A stretch of DNA of 43,400 nt from Bacteroidota bacterium (GCA_026391455.1 JAPLEH010000028.1:1-43400); one strand, 5' to 3'; shown: positions 1 through 7,103, numbered from the stretch's first letter. Notes: generated by a model not told the origin, from the letters alone. Numbers and translations: made by a program.

Positions 1-65
1 GAGAATCGGACTCACGACCTTCCCGATACAAGGTATCGGGATGCTCTACCACTAGCTTCAACGGT
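1..65 (-). pseudogene. tRNA-Thr-like pseudogene, copy A (cut by window edge)
   Basis: On the minus strand this reads as a tRNA-Thr(GGT) relative with an acceptor 5' strand, a D arm that has lost one base compared with the real gene, the variable loop and the T arm. The anticodon arm is replaced by a perfect hairpin at 21-41 (TCCCGATAC / GTATCGGGA, 3-base loop). No 7-base anticodon loop can be drawn, so it should not decode. The 3' end lies outside the window. Confidence 0.75.
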
Positions 66-84
66 CTCAACTCACAAAGAACGA

Positions 85-162
85 TGGAGCCGTTAGTGAG
101 AATCGGACTCACGACCTTCCCGATACAAGGTATCGGGATGCTCTACCACTAGCTTCAACGGT
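85..162 (-). pseudogene. tRNA-Thr-like pseudogene, copy B
   Basis: This is an intact-length tRNA-like unit including a TCCA 3' end at 85-88. The T arm and acceptor 3' strand match tRNA-Thr(GGT) exactly. The anticodon arm is substituted by the 9-bp hairpin at 118-138 with a CTT loop. The D stem is damaged by a one-base deletion, and the acceptor's first pair is changed. It is identical to copy A over the shared part. It is probably not chargeable as a tRNA; whether the RNA is made and processed is unknown. Confidence 0.75.
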
Positions 163-181
163 CTCAACTCACAAAGAACGA

Positions 182-256
<75 letters not shown>

Positions 257-288
257 TTTTCCACTGCCGTCGCAGGCAGTAATGAAAA
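257..288 (-). other. Inter-tRNA hairpin between tRNA-Gly and tRNA-Thr(GGT)
   Basis: ACTGCC at 263-268 pairs with GGCAGT at 275-280. The flanking TTTTC and GAAAA lengthen the stem imperfectly. It is plausibly a processing or spacing hairpin in the tRNA precursor. There is no U-tract in the operon's direction, so it does not look like a terminator. Confidence 0.4.
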
Positions 289-291
289 CTG

Positions 292-364
292 AGCGGAAGA
301 CCGGGCTCGAACCGGCCACCTGAAGCTTGGAAGGCTACCGCTCTACCAAATGAGCTACTTCCGC
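292..364 (-). tRNA. tRNA-Gly(TCC)
   Basis: The minus-strand cloverleaf has acceptor GCGGAAG/CTTCCGC, loop CTTCCAA with anticodon TCC (codon GGA), and T arm CCGG-TTCGAGC-CCGG. The discriminator is T and CCA is not encoded. The anticodon stem has one apparent mismatch. It is third in the operon, between tRNA-Tyr and tRNA-Thr(GGT), the same order as the E. coli thrU-tyrU-glyT-thrT cluster that precedes tufB. Confidence 0.95.
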
Positions 365-369
365 TGATT

Positions 370-383
370 CCCGCCCATGCGGG
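370..383. other. Inter-tRNA hairpin between tRNA-Tyr and tRNA-Gly
   Basis: CCCGC (370-374) pairs with GCGGG (379-383) around a 4-base loop. A T-rich run follows on the plus strand (384-390). On the transcribed minus strand the run precedes the hairpin, so a processing or antisense-blocking role is more likely than termination of the tRNA operon. Confidence 0.35.
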
Positions 384-483
384 TCTTTTTAAAAGAACTT
401 GCTATGTTACCTGCTGATCTTCGTTCAGCGAATAAACGTCCCGCTTCCGGGATTGATTATCGTCTTTTCAACAACAATCGTTG

Positions 484-566
484 TGGGCAAGGATGGATTC
501 GAACCACCGAACTCCGAAGAGGACAGATTTACAGTCTGTTGCCGTTGGCCACTTGGCTACTTGCCC
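484..566 (-). tRNA. tRNA-Tyr(GTA)
   Basis: This is a class II tRNA of 83 bases on the minus strand. The acceptor is GGGCAAG/CTTGCCC with discriminator A, the anticodon loop carries GTA, and there is a long variable arm (stem CCTCTTCGGAGT region) as expected for bacterial tRNA-Tyr. CCA is not encoded. It is the second tRNA of the operon. Confidence 0.95.
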
Positions 567-628
567 CTAAACCTGACGGTGGTCTCCGTCCGATTTATTT
601 TATCTGGTGTTTCCACCTGATTAAAATG

Positions 629-701
629 AGCCGAAAACTGGAATCGAACCAGCGACCTACTGATTACAAATCAGTTGCTCTACCAGCTGAGCTATTTCGG
701 C
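629..701 (-). tRNA. tRNA-Thr(TGT)
   Basis: The minus-strand cloverleaf has acceptor GCCGAAA/TTTCGGC, anticodon stem ACTGA/TCAGT, loop TTTGTAA with anticodon TGT (codon ACA), and T arm CTGG-TTCGATT-CCAG. The discriminator is T and CCA is not encoded. It is the first genuine tRNA of the operon; two degenerate relatives lie just upstream at 724-874. Confidence 0.95.
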
Positions 702-723
702 GTAATTTTCCCGTCATACCTTT

Positions 724-780
724 ACCAGCGACCTTCCCGATTTATCAATCGGGATGCTCTGCCAGCTAAGCTATTTCGGC
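724..780 (-). pseudogene. Truncated tRNA-Thr(TGT)-like element with hairpin in the anticodon position
   Basis: On the minus strand this matches tRNA-Thr(TGT) from the acceptor 5' strand through the D arm. It then has a hairpin at 735-754 (TCCCGATT / AATCGGGA, 4-base loop) instead of the anticodon arm. It resumes the tRNA match in the variable loop and 5' T stem, and loses similarity inside the T loop. The 3' T stem and acceptor strand are absent, so it cannot be a functional tRNA. Confidence 0.7.
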
Positions 781-818
781 GTATTATCTATCAATGAACT
801 GTTTTCCCCAAATGCTTC

Positions 819-874
819 ACCAGCGACCTTCCCGATTTATCAATCGGGATGCTCTGCTAATCAGGTTATTCAGG
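819..874 (-). pseudogene. Second truncated tRNA-Thr-like element, more diverged
   Basis: It carries the same 20-base hairpin (830-849) and the same variable-loop/T-stem segment as the element at 724-780, and ends at the same point in the T loop. The D arm and acceptor side have drifted. The shared boundaries and the preserved hairpin suggest both are copies of one unit. Confidence 0.65.
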
Positions 875-950
875 CTAATTTTCTTTATTTACAACCGGTT
901 TTTGATCCGGAGATAAATACAGCAAAGAACTACCCCCTTTTTTGGGAAGG

Positions 951-958
951 CAAAGGTA
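951..958 (-). promoter_or_regulatory. -7 box for the tRNA operon (TACCTTTG)
   Basis: The minus strand reads TACCTTTG, a full match to the Bacteroidota -7 consensus TAnnTTTG. It lies upstream of the tRNA-like and tRNA genes, with no gene between. No convincing -33 TTG is seen at the usual spacing. The rest of 875-1043 holds nothing else I recognise. Confidence 0.5.
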
Positions 959-1043
959 AGGGAATTTGAGAATTGGAAAAATTTTGAGAAAGATTTTTTT
1001 GCTTGTTTTCAGGTACTTGTGCATAAATCCTGAAAAGAATTGC

Positions 1044-1712
1044 TCACTTGGTTACTACTCCCTGTGCCAAAAGCTTGTTTTTACACTTAGCGCAATAGGA
1101 TTCTCCTTCGTCCAGGTTCATTTTACCCTTTGCATCGATCATCAGGCAAACCGGATCCGGGCAATGCGGCAAGCCATAGGTATGCCCCAACTCATGCAAG
1201 GCCAGGGTGATCATTCGCCTGTTAAAAATGGATTCACTCACTTTTCCTTTGCCTCCCCGAAAAGAAGAAATCACGCAAGCCGTACCCGGACAACTGCCGA
1301 GTCCCAATACGCCCCAGTTTTCAATTTCTCCCTTGCGGGTCGATATATCCCGGGTGGTAAGACCAATTATCTTTTCACAGGCCGCTGGTCGCTGGCCACG
1401 GAGATAAACCAACAGGCTGTCTGCGATATACCGGTTCCGGGGTTTGTAAAACGACATCGCGGGTAGTGGTTGCCCTTGCATCAGTTGCACCGCCACTTTC
1501 AGTTTTGTCATGATCCCCTTTTGAATCAAGGCTGCCATCGCGGGCGGAGTGCCCGCAAATTGGTAAAGTGCTACATTATGTGCTTTTGCAGGAGTTATTG
1601 AAGCCGCATGGTGCGACGGAGGGTGTTCCTTTCCGGTTGCCGGCTCCCGGCAGGCTACCATGGCTATGCCTGTTGCTGCCAGAAAAAGGTATCTTGCTTT
1701 GACATTTTTCAT
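1044..1712 (-). CDS. Archaemetzincin-like zinc metalloprotease, predicted lipoprotein
   Basis: 222 residues. The N-terminus is a lipoprotein signal peptide with lipobox-like MVAC, which places the mature protein at a membrane facing the periplasm or outside. Residues about 172-190 carry HELGHTYGLPHC followed by PDPVCLM, and then a CAKC pair. This is the archaemetzincin (peptidase family M54) signature, in which three His bind catalytic zinc and four Cys bind a structural zinc. The gene stands alone on the minus strand, downstream of the hpf terminator. The natural substrate of bacterial archaemetzincins is unknown; the family call is firm, the role is not. Confidence 0.85.
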   Translation of the reverse strand: MKNVKARYLFLAATGIAMVACREPATGKEHPPSHHAASITPAKAHNVALYQFAGTPPAMAALIQKGIMTKLKVAVQLMQGQPLPAMSFYKPRNRYIADSLLVYLRGQRPAACEKIIGLTTRDISTRKGEIENWGVLGLGSCPGTACVISSFRGGKGKVSESIFNRRMITLALHELGHTYGLPHCPDPVCLMIDAKGKMNLDEGESYCAKCKNKLLAQGVVTK

Positions 1713-1745
1713 TGCTGTCTGGGAAATGGGGTTACTGTAAATAAA

Positions 1746-1770
1746 AAGACCTCATCCGGGATGAGGTCTT
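1746..1770 (-). terminator. Rho-independent terminator after hpf
   Basis: A perfect 10-bp stem (AAGACCTCAT / ATGAGGTCTT) with a 5-base loop. On the minus strand it is followed by a TTTTTAT tract. It sits 27 bases beyond the hpf stop and separates hpf from the archaemetzincin gene. Confidence 0.85.
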
Positions 1771-1797
1771 GGATAATTTTAATAGGTGGAATACTTT

Positions 1798-2103
1798 TTA
1801 AGCGGCTTTTCTTTCTTTATTTCTTTTAATTTGAGTGATCAGTGAGTCCATTGCACTGTCAAAAGATTCTTCGAATGATTTTGAAGTTGATTTAACAAAA
1901 AAATTGTGTCTGGGTATATGCACCCTGATCTCTGCGATCTTGTCTTTGATGGCATGCACCACATTGTCAAGTTTCAGAAATACATTTACCTGAATAATCC
2001 GATCGCTGAATAAGTTAAGCTTTTCAAGTTTCCTTTTTACATACTCAATTAACTTACTGTCAGCGTCAAAATGAACAGTTTGAATGTTTACGTTCATAGT
2101 CAT
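1798..2103 (-). CDS. hpf: Ribosome hibernation-promoting factor (HPF/RaiA, short form)
   Basis: 101 residues, the usual length of a short HPF/RaiA protein without the dimerising C-terminal domain. The start MTMNVNIQTVHFDADSKL and the pattern of basic residues fit the S30AE fold. HPF binds the 30S decoding centre of idle ribosomes and prevents translation in slow growth. Its place between xerC and the tRNA operon is the common Bacteroidota arrangement. A 150-bp gap separates it from xerC and holds a near match to a -7 box (TA-TTA-TTTG on the minus strand), so it may have its own promoter. An intrinsic terminator follows it. Confidence 0.93.
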   Translation of the reverse strand: MTMNVNIQTVHFDADSKLIEYVKRKLEKLNLFSDRIIQVNVFLKLDNVVHAIKDKIAEIRVHIPRHNFFVKSTSKSFEESFDSAMDSLITQIKRNKERKAA

Positions 2104-2253
2104 ACTAGTTTAATCAGTGAACAATAAATAAAGAACTTCTTTCTGTTGTTTTTCTGTAGGGATTGGTTCTTTTGTCAACTTCAAGTTACTGCAAAACTTA
2201 TTTTCCTGCAAATAATAAGTTGTTATTTTTTTTATTGTGCAGATACGGTCATT

Positions 2254-3174
2254 TTATGCTTTCGGGTGTGCTTTTTTATGTATATCCTTTAACTTTTCTA
2301 TGGTATTATGCGTATACACCTGAGTAGAGGCAAGGCTGCTGTGTCCGAGCAGTTCCTTTACGGCATTCAGATCAGCCCCATTGTTCATCAGGTGGGTGGC
2401 AAAAGTATGCCGGAGTACGTGCGGACTTTTTTTATCGAGGGTGCTCACCTGCCCCATTAACTGATTTACGAGCAAATATGCATACTTGGGATATATTTTT
2501 TTACCCTTCTCTGTTACCAATAATACCTCATCCTGTTTATCCGCTGCCAATGGAGCGCCAAACTCTTTTTTCTTGTACTGAACATATTCCCTGATCACAT
2601 TCATCACCTCCACGCTTACAGGAATGATCCTTTCTTTATTTCCTTTGCCCAGTATTTTCAATTGAGACCGGCTGTAATCGATCTGTTTCTCTTTCAGGCC
2701 GGTGAGTTCGCTCAATCGCATACCGGTGGCGTAAAACAATGTCACCAGCATCTTCCCGTTCAGACTTTTCCAATCTTCTGCCACCGTGCCGGCAGTTTGA
2801 ATCAGTTGACTGGCCTCCGATTCTTTCATAAACACGGGGAGTCTCCCGGGAATTTTGGGGCTAATTACTTTGGACATCGGCGATTTTATGATACTGCCTG
2901 TTTTCAGGTGGTATTTGAAAAAGGATTTGAGGCTGGATATCTTCCGGTTGATGGATTTGGCCGTCAACCCGCTTTCCTTAAGAAAGGCCAGCCAACTCCT
3001 GACTATGCCATGTTGAATTTCACCGATGGGAGTTTGCCCGTATTGGGTCAGCAAGTATTCAAAAAAATCCCGGAGATCGGTTTCGTAGGCCAGAATAGTA
3101 TGAACAGAGTAGCGTTTCTCGAATTTGAGATAGTCAATAAAACTGCTTATTTCCTTCGAAACGGAGGTTGACAT
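2254..3174 (-). CDS. xerC: Tyrosine recombinase XerC/XerD type
   Basis: 306 residues. An N-terminal SAM-like DNA-binding domain (about 1-100) is followed by the catalytic domain with the full set of active-site residues: R153 (in ATGMRLSEL), K177, H252 and R255 (HVLRH), H278 (LLGHSS) and nucleophile Y287. XerC/XerD resolve chromosome dimers at dif during division. The chromosomal housekeeping context (rpsU upstream, hpf downstream) supports the Xer role rather than a phage or conjugative integrase. XerC cannot be told from XerD from this sequence alone. A terminator-like hairpin lies between rpsU and this gene. Confidence 0.9.
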   Translation of the reverse strand: MSTSVSKEISSFIDYLKFEKRYSVHTILAYETDLRDFFEYLLTQYGQTPIGEIQHGIVRSWLAFLKESGLTAKSINRKISSLKSFFKYHLKTGSIIKSPMSKVISPKIPGRLPVFMKESEASQLIQTAGTVAEDWKSLNGKMLVTLFYATGMRLSELTGLKEKQIDYSRSQLKILGKGNKERIIPVSVEVMNVIREYVQYKKKEFGAPLAADKQDEVLLVTEKGKKIYPKYAYLLVNQLMGQVSTLDKKSPHVLRHTFATHLMNNGADLNAVKELLGHSSLASTQVYTHNTIEKLKDIHKKAHPKA

Positions 3175-3202
3175 AGTATAACTATAAAGTTACACAATAA
3201 AA

Positions 3203-3231
3203 ATAGCCGCACGATATTTTCGTGCAGCTAT
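3203..3231 (-). terminator. Terminator or attenuator between rpsU and xerC
   Basis: The arms ATAGCCGCACGA and TCGTGCAGCTAT (plus strand) pair over 12 positions with one wobble around a 5-base loop. The minus strand continues with TTTTTATTG. It would end or attenuate rpsU transcripts before xerC. Confidence 0.75.
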
Positions 3232-3258
3232 CCGGTATCTTCAGGCTTTGGGAAAAAG

Positions 3259-3456
3259 CTATTTGATAATTTTTCCGCTGGCGATATTCTGCTTGTACAC
3301 CGCTTTGAGGATTTCACCCCTGCGTTTTACAGAAGGCTTGGTGAAACTCTGGCGCTCGCGCAATTGAAGGAGAACTTTCGATTTTTCGAATTTCTTCTTG
3401 TACTTCTTTAACGCTTTGTCAATGTTTTCGCAGTCTTTAGAATCGATAATCAGCAT
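3259..3456 (-). CDS. rpsU: 30S ribosomal protein bS21
   Basis: 65 residues, basic and helix-rich, beginning MLIIDSKDCENIDKAL with the RERQSFTKPSVKRRGE segment typical of bS21. bS21 sits on the 30S platform next to the 3' end of 16S rRNA. The start is fixed by a strong Shine-Dalgarno (3466-3473) 9 bases upstream, rare in this phylum. A perfect -7 promoter box lies at 3492-3499. In Bacteroidota bS21 helps to sequester the anti-Shine-Dalgarno, and rpsU itself keeps a strong SD and is autoregulated (published for Flavobacterium johnsoniae). The same arrangement is visible here. Confidence 0.95.
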   Translation of the reverse strand: MLIIDSKDCENIDKALKKYKKKFEKSKVLLQLRERQSFTKPSVKRRGEILKAVYKQNIASGKIIK

Positions 3457-3465
3457 AATTTTTAT

Positions 3466-3473
3466 ACCTCCCT
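3466..3473 (-). promoter_or_regulatory. Strong Shine-Dalgarno of rpsU (AGGGAGGT)
   Basis: The minus strand reads AGGGAGGT, with GGAGGT complementary to the anti-SD, 9 bases before the rpsU ATG. I saw no comparably strong site in front of the other genes I looked at. This fits the known bS21 feedback in this phylum. Confidence 0.85.
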
Positions 3474-3491
3474 GGTATTTTTTTTGGATGG

Positions 3492-3499
3492 CAAAGATA
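3492..3499 (-). promoter_or_regulatory. -7 box of the rpsU promoter (TATCTTTG)
   Basis: Exact match to TAnnTTTG on the minus strand, predicting a transcript start near 3487 and a leader of about 30 bases that includes the Shine-Dalgarno. No clear -33 TTG was found. Confidence 0.65.
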
Positions 3500-3595
3500 G
3501 AGGGATTTTATTAAACCAGAAAAGTTTAGTTATTGAAAAATTTCCTTACTCCGGTTTTATTATAAAAAACGGCGATTTGCTGTTAAATTGCAGGT

Positions 3596-4186
3596 ATGTT
3601 TACCGGTATCATAGAAGCGACTGGCCTCGTTAAGGAGGTGATTTCCAATGGCTCCAATAAAACCTTCTGGATTGAATCCTCCCTTTCGGCGGCATTGAAA
3701 ACAGACCAGAGTGTAAGTCACAACGGCGCCTGCCTGACCGTTGAAGAGGCAAAAGAGGGCCTGCACCGGGTTACAGCGGTGGATGAGACCCTGCAAAAAA
3801 CCAATCTGGGCGACTGGATTCCGGGCACGATGGTGAACCTGGAGCGCTGCCTGGCGATGAATGGAAGGCTGGATGGCCATTTTGTGCAGGGGCATGCCGA
3901 TTGTACGGGTATCTGTTCCGATGTTTTGGAAAAAGATGGAAGCTGGGAATTTTCCTTTTCGTTTCCTGAGAAATTTGCCGCTTTGCTGGTGGAAAAAGGT
4001 TCAGTCACCATCAACGGAATCAGCCTCACCGTTTTTGATGTAAAGAAAAAAAGGTTCCGGGTGGCGATCATCCCCTATACATTCGAACATACGAATATCC
4101 AGGCTGTAAAAGCCGGCGACCGGGTTAATCTTGAGTTTGACCTGATTGGTAAGTATATCGTTCGCCATTTTAAACTGTATAAATAA
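3596..4186 (+). CDS. ribE: Riboflavin synthase, alpha subunit
   Basis: 196 residues, the standard length. It starts MFTGIIEATG, the invariant riboflavin-synthase N-terminus. The second lumazine-binding half begins around GHFVQGHADCTG, giving the two tandem beta-barrel lumazine-binding domains. The enzyme dismutates two 6,7-dimethyl-8-ribityllumazine molecules to riboflavin plus the pyrimidinedione that is recycled by lumazine synthase. It is transcribed divergently from rpsU. No other riboflavin gene is nearby. The next gene downstream is in the same reading frame, separated by a single TAA. Confidence 0.95.
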   Translation: MFTGIIEATGLVKEVISNGSNKTFWIESSLSAALKTDQSVSHNGACLTVEEAKEGLHRVTAVDETLQKTNLGDWIPGTMVNLERCLAMNGRLDGHFVQGHADCTGICSDVLEKDGSWEFSFSFPEKFAALLVEKGSVTINGISLTVFDVKKKRFRVAIIPYTFEHTNIQAVKAGDRVNLEFDLIGKYIVRHFKLYK

Positions 4187-4225
4187 GCGGTTATACAAAC
4201 ATCCGCTCACCATATAAACACACCT

Positions 4226-5299
4226 ATACCCGGCAAAATTCATTATCCCGCGCTCGATGGGCTACGGGGATTGGCTATTTTATTGGTAGTAGTGTATCAT
4301 AATTTCGGGTTCATCAATTATTTCTTTTTCGGCTGGCTGGGTGTAGACCTTTTCTTTGTGTTGTCGGGCTTTCTGATCACCGATATTTTATTGAAGACAG
4401 TGAATCAACCCCGTTACCTGTCCAATTTTTATACCCGGCGGGTGTTGCGCATCTTCCCACTTTATTACCTCTTTGTAGCGTTAGCCTTGTTTGTGATTCC
4501 CCGGCTAAGTCCGCATTTTGATATCAGTTATTACTACGACAATCAGGTATGGATCTGGACATACCTGCAAAACTGGTTGTATATTTTCAAAGGTCACGAT
4601 GGTACCAATGCCATGCATCATCTTTGGTCGCTGGCCGTGGAGGAACAATTCTACCTGTTCTGGCCTTTGGTCATATTGGTGCTACGTAAACCTACCCGTC
4701 TGCTCATCTTTATTTCCATTGCCCTTGCTGCAGTACTGGGACTTCGCTTGTGGATATGGGTCAATCATGTGGCAGACCTTGCCTATTTCAATTTGTATAC
4801 CTTTTCACGTGTGGATGGTATCTGTATTGGCTGTATGGTGGCCTTATTATTGCATATCAATCGCGACTTTCTAAAAAAATATACTCCCTGGATTGTGATG
4901 TTCTTTGCAATAATGAATTTTGCTTTCTTCTTTGTAAACAGGAGTTACCATTTCAGTTTCCCCTATCTGGCATTGGCCGGTTATACCACCTTCGCTATGC
5001 TGTTTGGACTACTGGTGAATGAAGCGGTAACAGGAAGTACGCCTTTGATTAATGCCTTGTTCAATTTTGCCCCATTACGTTTCTTCGGGAAAATCTCTTA
5101 TGGGTTCTACATGTTTCACTGGCCGGTGTTCCTGCTGCTGAGTCCCTGGTTGTATGCACAATTATCATCGCTGGTACAGGGTCGTGTATTACAGTTTGCC
5201 GTATCTTTTATTGCTACACTGGCAGCCATTCTGATCAGTTGGATGAGTTACCGTTATTTCGAAAGTTATTTTCTGAAATTGAAAGAGAAATGGGCGTAG
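4226..5299 (+). CDS. Acyltransferase-3 family membrane O-acyltransferase (OafA-like)
   Basis: Polytopic membrane protein with FFGWLGVDLFFVLSGFLIT near the N-terminus and HHLWSLAVEEQFYLFWPL in the middle. Both are signatures of the acyltransferase-3 family, which transfers acyl (often acetyl) groups to sugars of lipopolysaccharide or other envelope glycans. The usual N-terminal motif YPALDGLRGLA is encoded from 4244 on, upstream of the first ATG/GTG/TTG (TTG at 4271). The open frame continues back to the ribE stop with only ATA (4226, 4214, 4193) or ATT (4238) as possible starts. I place the start at ATA 4226 provisionally. A non-canonical start or a local sequence error are both possible. Confidence 0.85.
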   Translation: MPGKIHYPALDGLRGLAILLVVVYHNFGFINYFFFGWLGVDLFFVLSGFLITDILLKTVNQPRYLSNFYTRRVLRIFPLYYLFVALALFVIPRLSPHFDISYYYDNQVWIWTYLQNWLYIFKGHDGTNAMHHLWSLAVEEQFYLFWPLVILVLRKPTRLLIFISIALAAVLGLRLWIWVNHVADLAYFNLYTFSRVDGICIGCMVALLLHINRDFLKKYTPWIVMFFAIMNFAFFFVNRSYHFSFPYLALAGYTTFAMLFGLLVNEAVTGSTPLINALFNFAPLRFFGKISYGFYMFHWPVFLLLSPWLYAQLSSLVQGRVLQFAVSFIATLAAILISWMSYRYFESYFLKLKEKWA

Positions 5300-5407
5300 T
5301 GCTGTCTTTCAGAAAATTGTCTATTCTCTTGTTATAGAGAACCATTTGCTGATCATACATTGAACTGTTTCTTAATCTGCGTTTAGATTGTATCTTTATC
5401 GCTGTCA

Positions 5408-6355
5408 ATGTCTGCCAACACGATCATATTGATCCCCTTTTTCAACGACAGTGAATCGCTGAATACCCTGCTCCGGGAATTGGGTGCTTCACTGGCACCT
5501 TTGCAGCAGCACCGTTGCGCCGTGGTGGTAGTGAATGATGGTAGTGCTGAACCTTTATCCATACAAAAAAGCTCAGTATTTCCGGTGGAGGTATTGCATC
5601 TGCAACGCAATATTGGTCACCAGAAGGCCATTGCGATCGGTATGGCCTGGGTAAAAGAGAACCGCCCCTGCGAAACCCTGCTGATTATGGACAGTGATGG
5701 AGAAGATCGTCCGGAAGATGCGGCCCTGCTTTTGCAGTCAATGACATCCAATCCCGGTAAAATTGTTTTTGCCCAACGAAAATCCAGGCAGGAAGGAAAA
5801 CGGTTCCGTTTTTTCTACCGGGTATACCAATTATTTTTCCGGGTATTGACTGGTCGGCGGATCGCCTATGGCAATTTTATGGCGATGCCCAAATCCCTTC
5901 TTGACAAAGCCGTTTATTATAGTGAGATATGGAGCCATGTGGCAGGTGGTTTATTGAAAGCAGGGCTCCCCTATGCTGCCGTAGAAACGCACCGTGGAAA
6001 ACGCTATGCGGGAGAATCTAAAATGAATTTCACCGCACTGGTACTACACGGCCTGGGTGCCATTGCTGTATTCATGGAAGTGATCGCCACCCGGTTATTA
6101 TTTCTCTCTCTTCTGCTGATCGGCTTTTCGCTTACGGCCATATTGGTGTTGCTGGGCATTAAAACATTTTCGGATTATGCCATTCCCGGCTGGACCTCGA
6201 CAGTAGTATCAGCTATGCTCATCGTATTATTGCAAAGTTTTCTACTTTCCCTTTTTACCATATTCCTGTATCTCTCCTCCCAATCGCAACGAAAATTCAT
6301 TCCGGCACATCATTATACGGATTACACCGGTGCGGTTGAAACCATCAACGAATGA
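5408..6355 (+). CDS. Family 2 glycosyltransferase with two C-terminal membrane helices (GtrB/CsbB/DPM1-like)
   Basis: 315 residues. The GT-A domain starts IILIPFFNDSESL, has VVNDGS (42-46), RNIGHQKAIAIG (68-79), the metal-binding DSDGED (95-100), and RGKRYAGESKMNF before the membrane part. Two hydrophobic helices follow at about 222-250 and 262-290. This layout is that of enzymes that load a sugar onto undecaprenyl phosphate on the cytoplasmic face, for use outside by a GT-C transferase. A YfhO-like candidate lies three genes downstream. The stop overlaps the start of the methyltransferase gene (ATGA at 6352). TATCTTTA at 5391-5398 is a one-mismatch -7 box. The sugar cannot be predicted. Confidence 0.88.
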   Translation: MSANTIILIPFFNDSESLNTLLRELGASLAPLQQHRCAVVVVNDGSAEPLSIQKSSVFPVEVLHLQRNIGHQKAIAIGMAWVKENRPCETLLIMDSDGEDRPEDAALLLQSMTSNPGKIVFAQRKSRQEGKRFRFFYRVYQLFFRVLTGRRIAYGNFMAMPKSLLDKAVYYSEIWSHVAGGLLKAGLPYAAVETHRGKRYAGESKMNFTALVLHGLGAIAVFMEVIATRLLFLSLLLIGFSLTAILVLLGIKTFSDYAIPGWTSTVVSAMLIVLLQSFLLSLFTIFLYLSSQSQRKFIPAHHYTDYTGAVETINE

Positions 6356-7053
6356 CGGATGTAACCAAATATCCCGGTGATGAACTGGAATTATTTCAGC
6401 ATGCCATTCGCTGGAAAAGTTATTTTTCACGGATCATAACACCGTATATCAATGGACGTGTGCTGGAAGCTGGCGCTGGAATAGGTTCCACCACCCTGTT
6501 GCTCAACAAAGGCATTGCGACCGATTGGTTATTGCTGGAACCCGATACAGAGATGAGCCAGACACTGCAGGAAAAATGCAGCCGGGGTGAATTGCCTGGG
6601 AACTGTACAGTACAAACGGGAACTACTGCAACAGCGAATGGCAGCTTTGACACCATACTTTATATTGATGTGCTGGAACATATTGAAGATGACAGGGCGG
6701 AGCTCGCGAGAGCTGCCGCATTACTCAACCCTGGCGGACATCTGATCGTACTCTCTCCTGCATTTCCCTACCTGTACAGTCCGTTTGACAAAGCGATAGG
6801 CCATTACCGCCGTTATACGCGAAAAAGGATGCATGAAGTTGGCCCGGATGGTGTTTCGTTGATAGCTAACCGTTACTACGACTCGGTAGGTTTTTTTGCA
6901 GCGCTGATGAACAAATGGTTGCTGCGCCAAAAGTATCCCAGCTTAAAACAGGTAAAGTTCTGGGACCGGTGGATGGTGCCGGTATCGGAGGTCACCGATA
7001 AACTATGTTTTCATGCCTTTGGGAAAAGCATTATTTCGGTATGGAAAAAATGA
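6352..7053 (+). CDS. Class I SAM-dependent methyltransferase
   Basis: 233 residues. Motif I VLEAGAGIG lies at 37-45, the acidic ribose-binding position is in LLLEPD (about 59-64), and IDVLEHIEDD (about 104-113) and ALLNPGGHLIVLSP follow as motifs II-III. This is the Methyltransf_11/23-type Rossmann fold. It overlaps the upstream glycosyltransferase by four bases, so the two are almost certainly translated together. A methylated sugar or lipid headgroup is a reasonable guess for the substrate, but nothing in the sequence proves it. Confidence 0.88.
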   Translation: MTDVTKYPGDELELFQHAIRWKSYFSRIITPYINGRVLEAGAGIGSTTLLLNKGIATDWLLLEPDTEMSQTLQEKCSRGELPGNCTVQTGTTATANGSFDTILYIDVLEHIEDDRAELARAAALLNPGGHLIVLSPAFPYLYSPFDKAIGHYRRYTRKRMHEVGPDGVSLIANRYYDSVGFFAALMNKWLLRQKYPSLKQVKFWDRWMVPVSEVTDKLCFHAFGKSIISVWKK

Positions 7054-7087
7054 GTCACCAGTTTACCCAATCAACCCGTACTTATTA

Positions 7088-7095
7088 TAGCTTTG
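7088..7095 (+). promoter_or_regulatory. -7 box upstream of the desaturase (TAGCTTTG)
   Basis: Exact TAnnTTTG match only 8 bases before the ATG at 7104. Transcription would begin about 4-8 bases downstream, giving a leaderless or nearly leaderless mRNA. No -33 TTG is clear. Confidence 0.45.
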
Positions 7096-7103
7096 TATGA
7101 TAC

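Noticed and set aside
1-162. Functional tRNA-Thr genes with an intron in the anticodon loop
   Set aside because: The insert replaces both the stem and the loop instead of interrupting the loop, is far too short for a group I intron, and the D stem has a deletion.
377-969. Open frames of 70-130 codons across the tRNA genes
   Set aside because: They lie over well-formed tRNA genes and tRNA-like copies, on the strand opposite to them, and show no protein-like composition.
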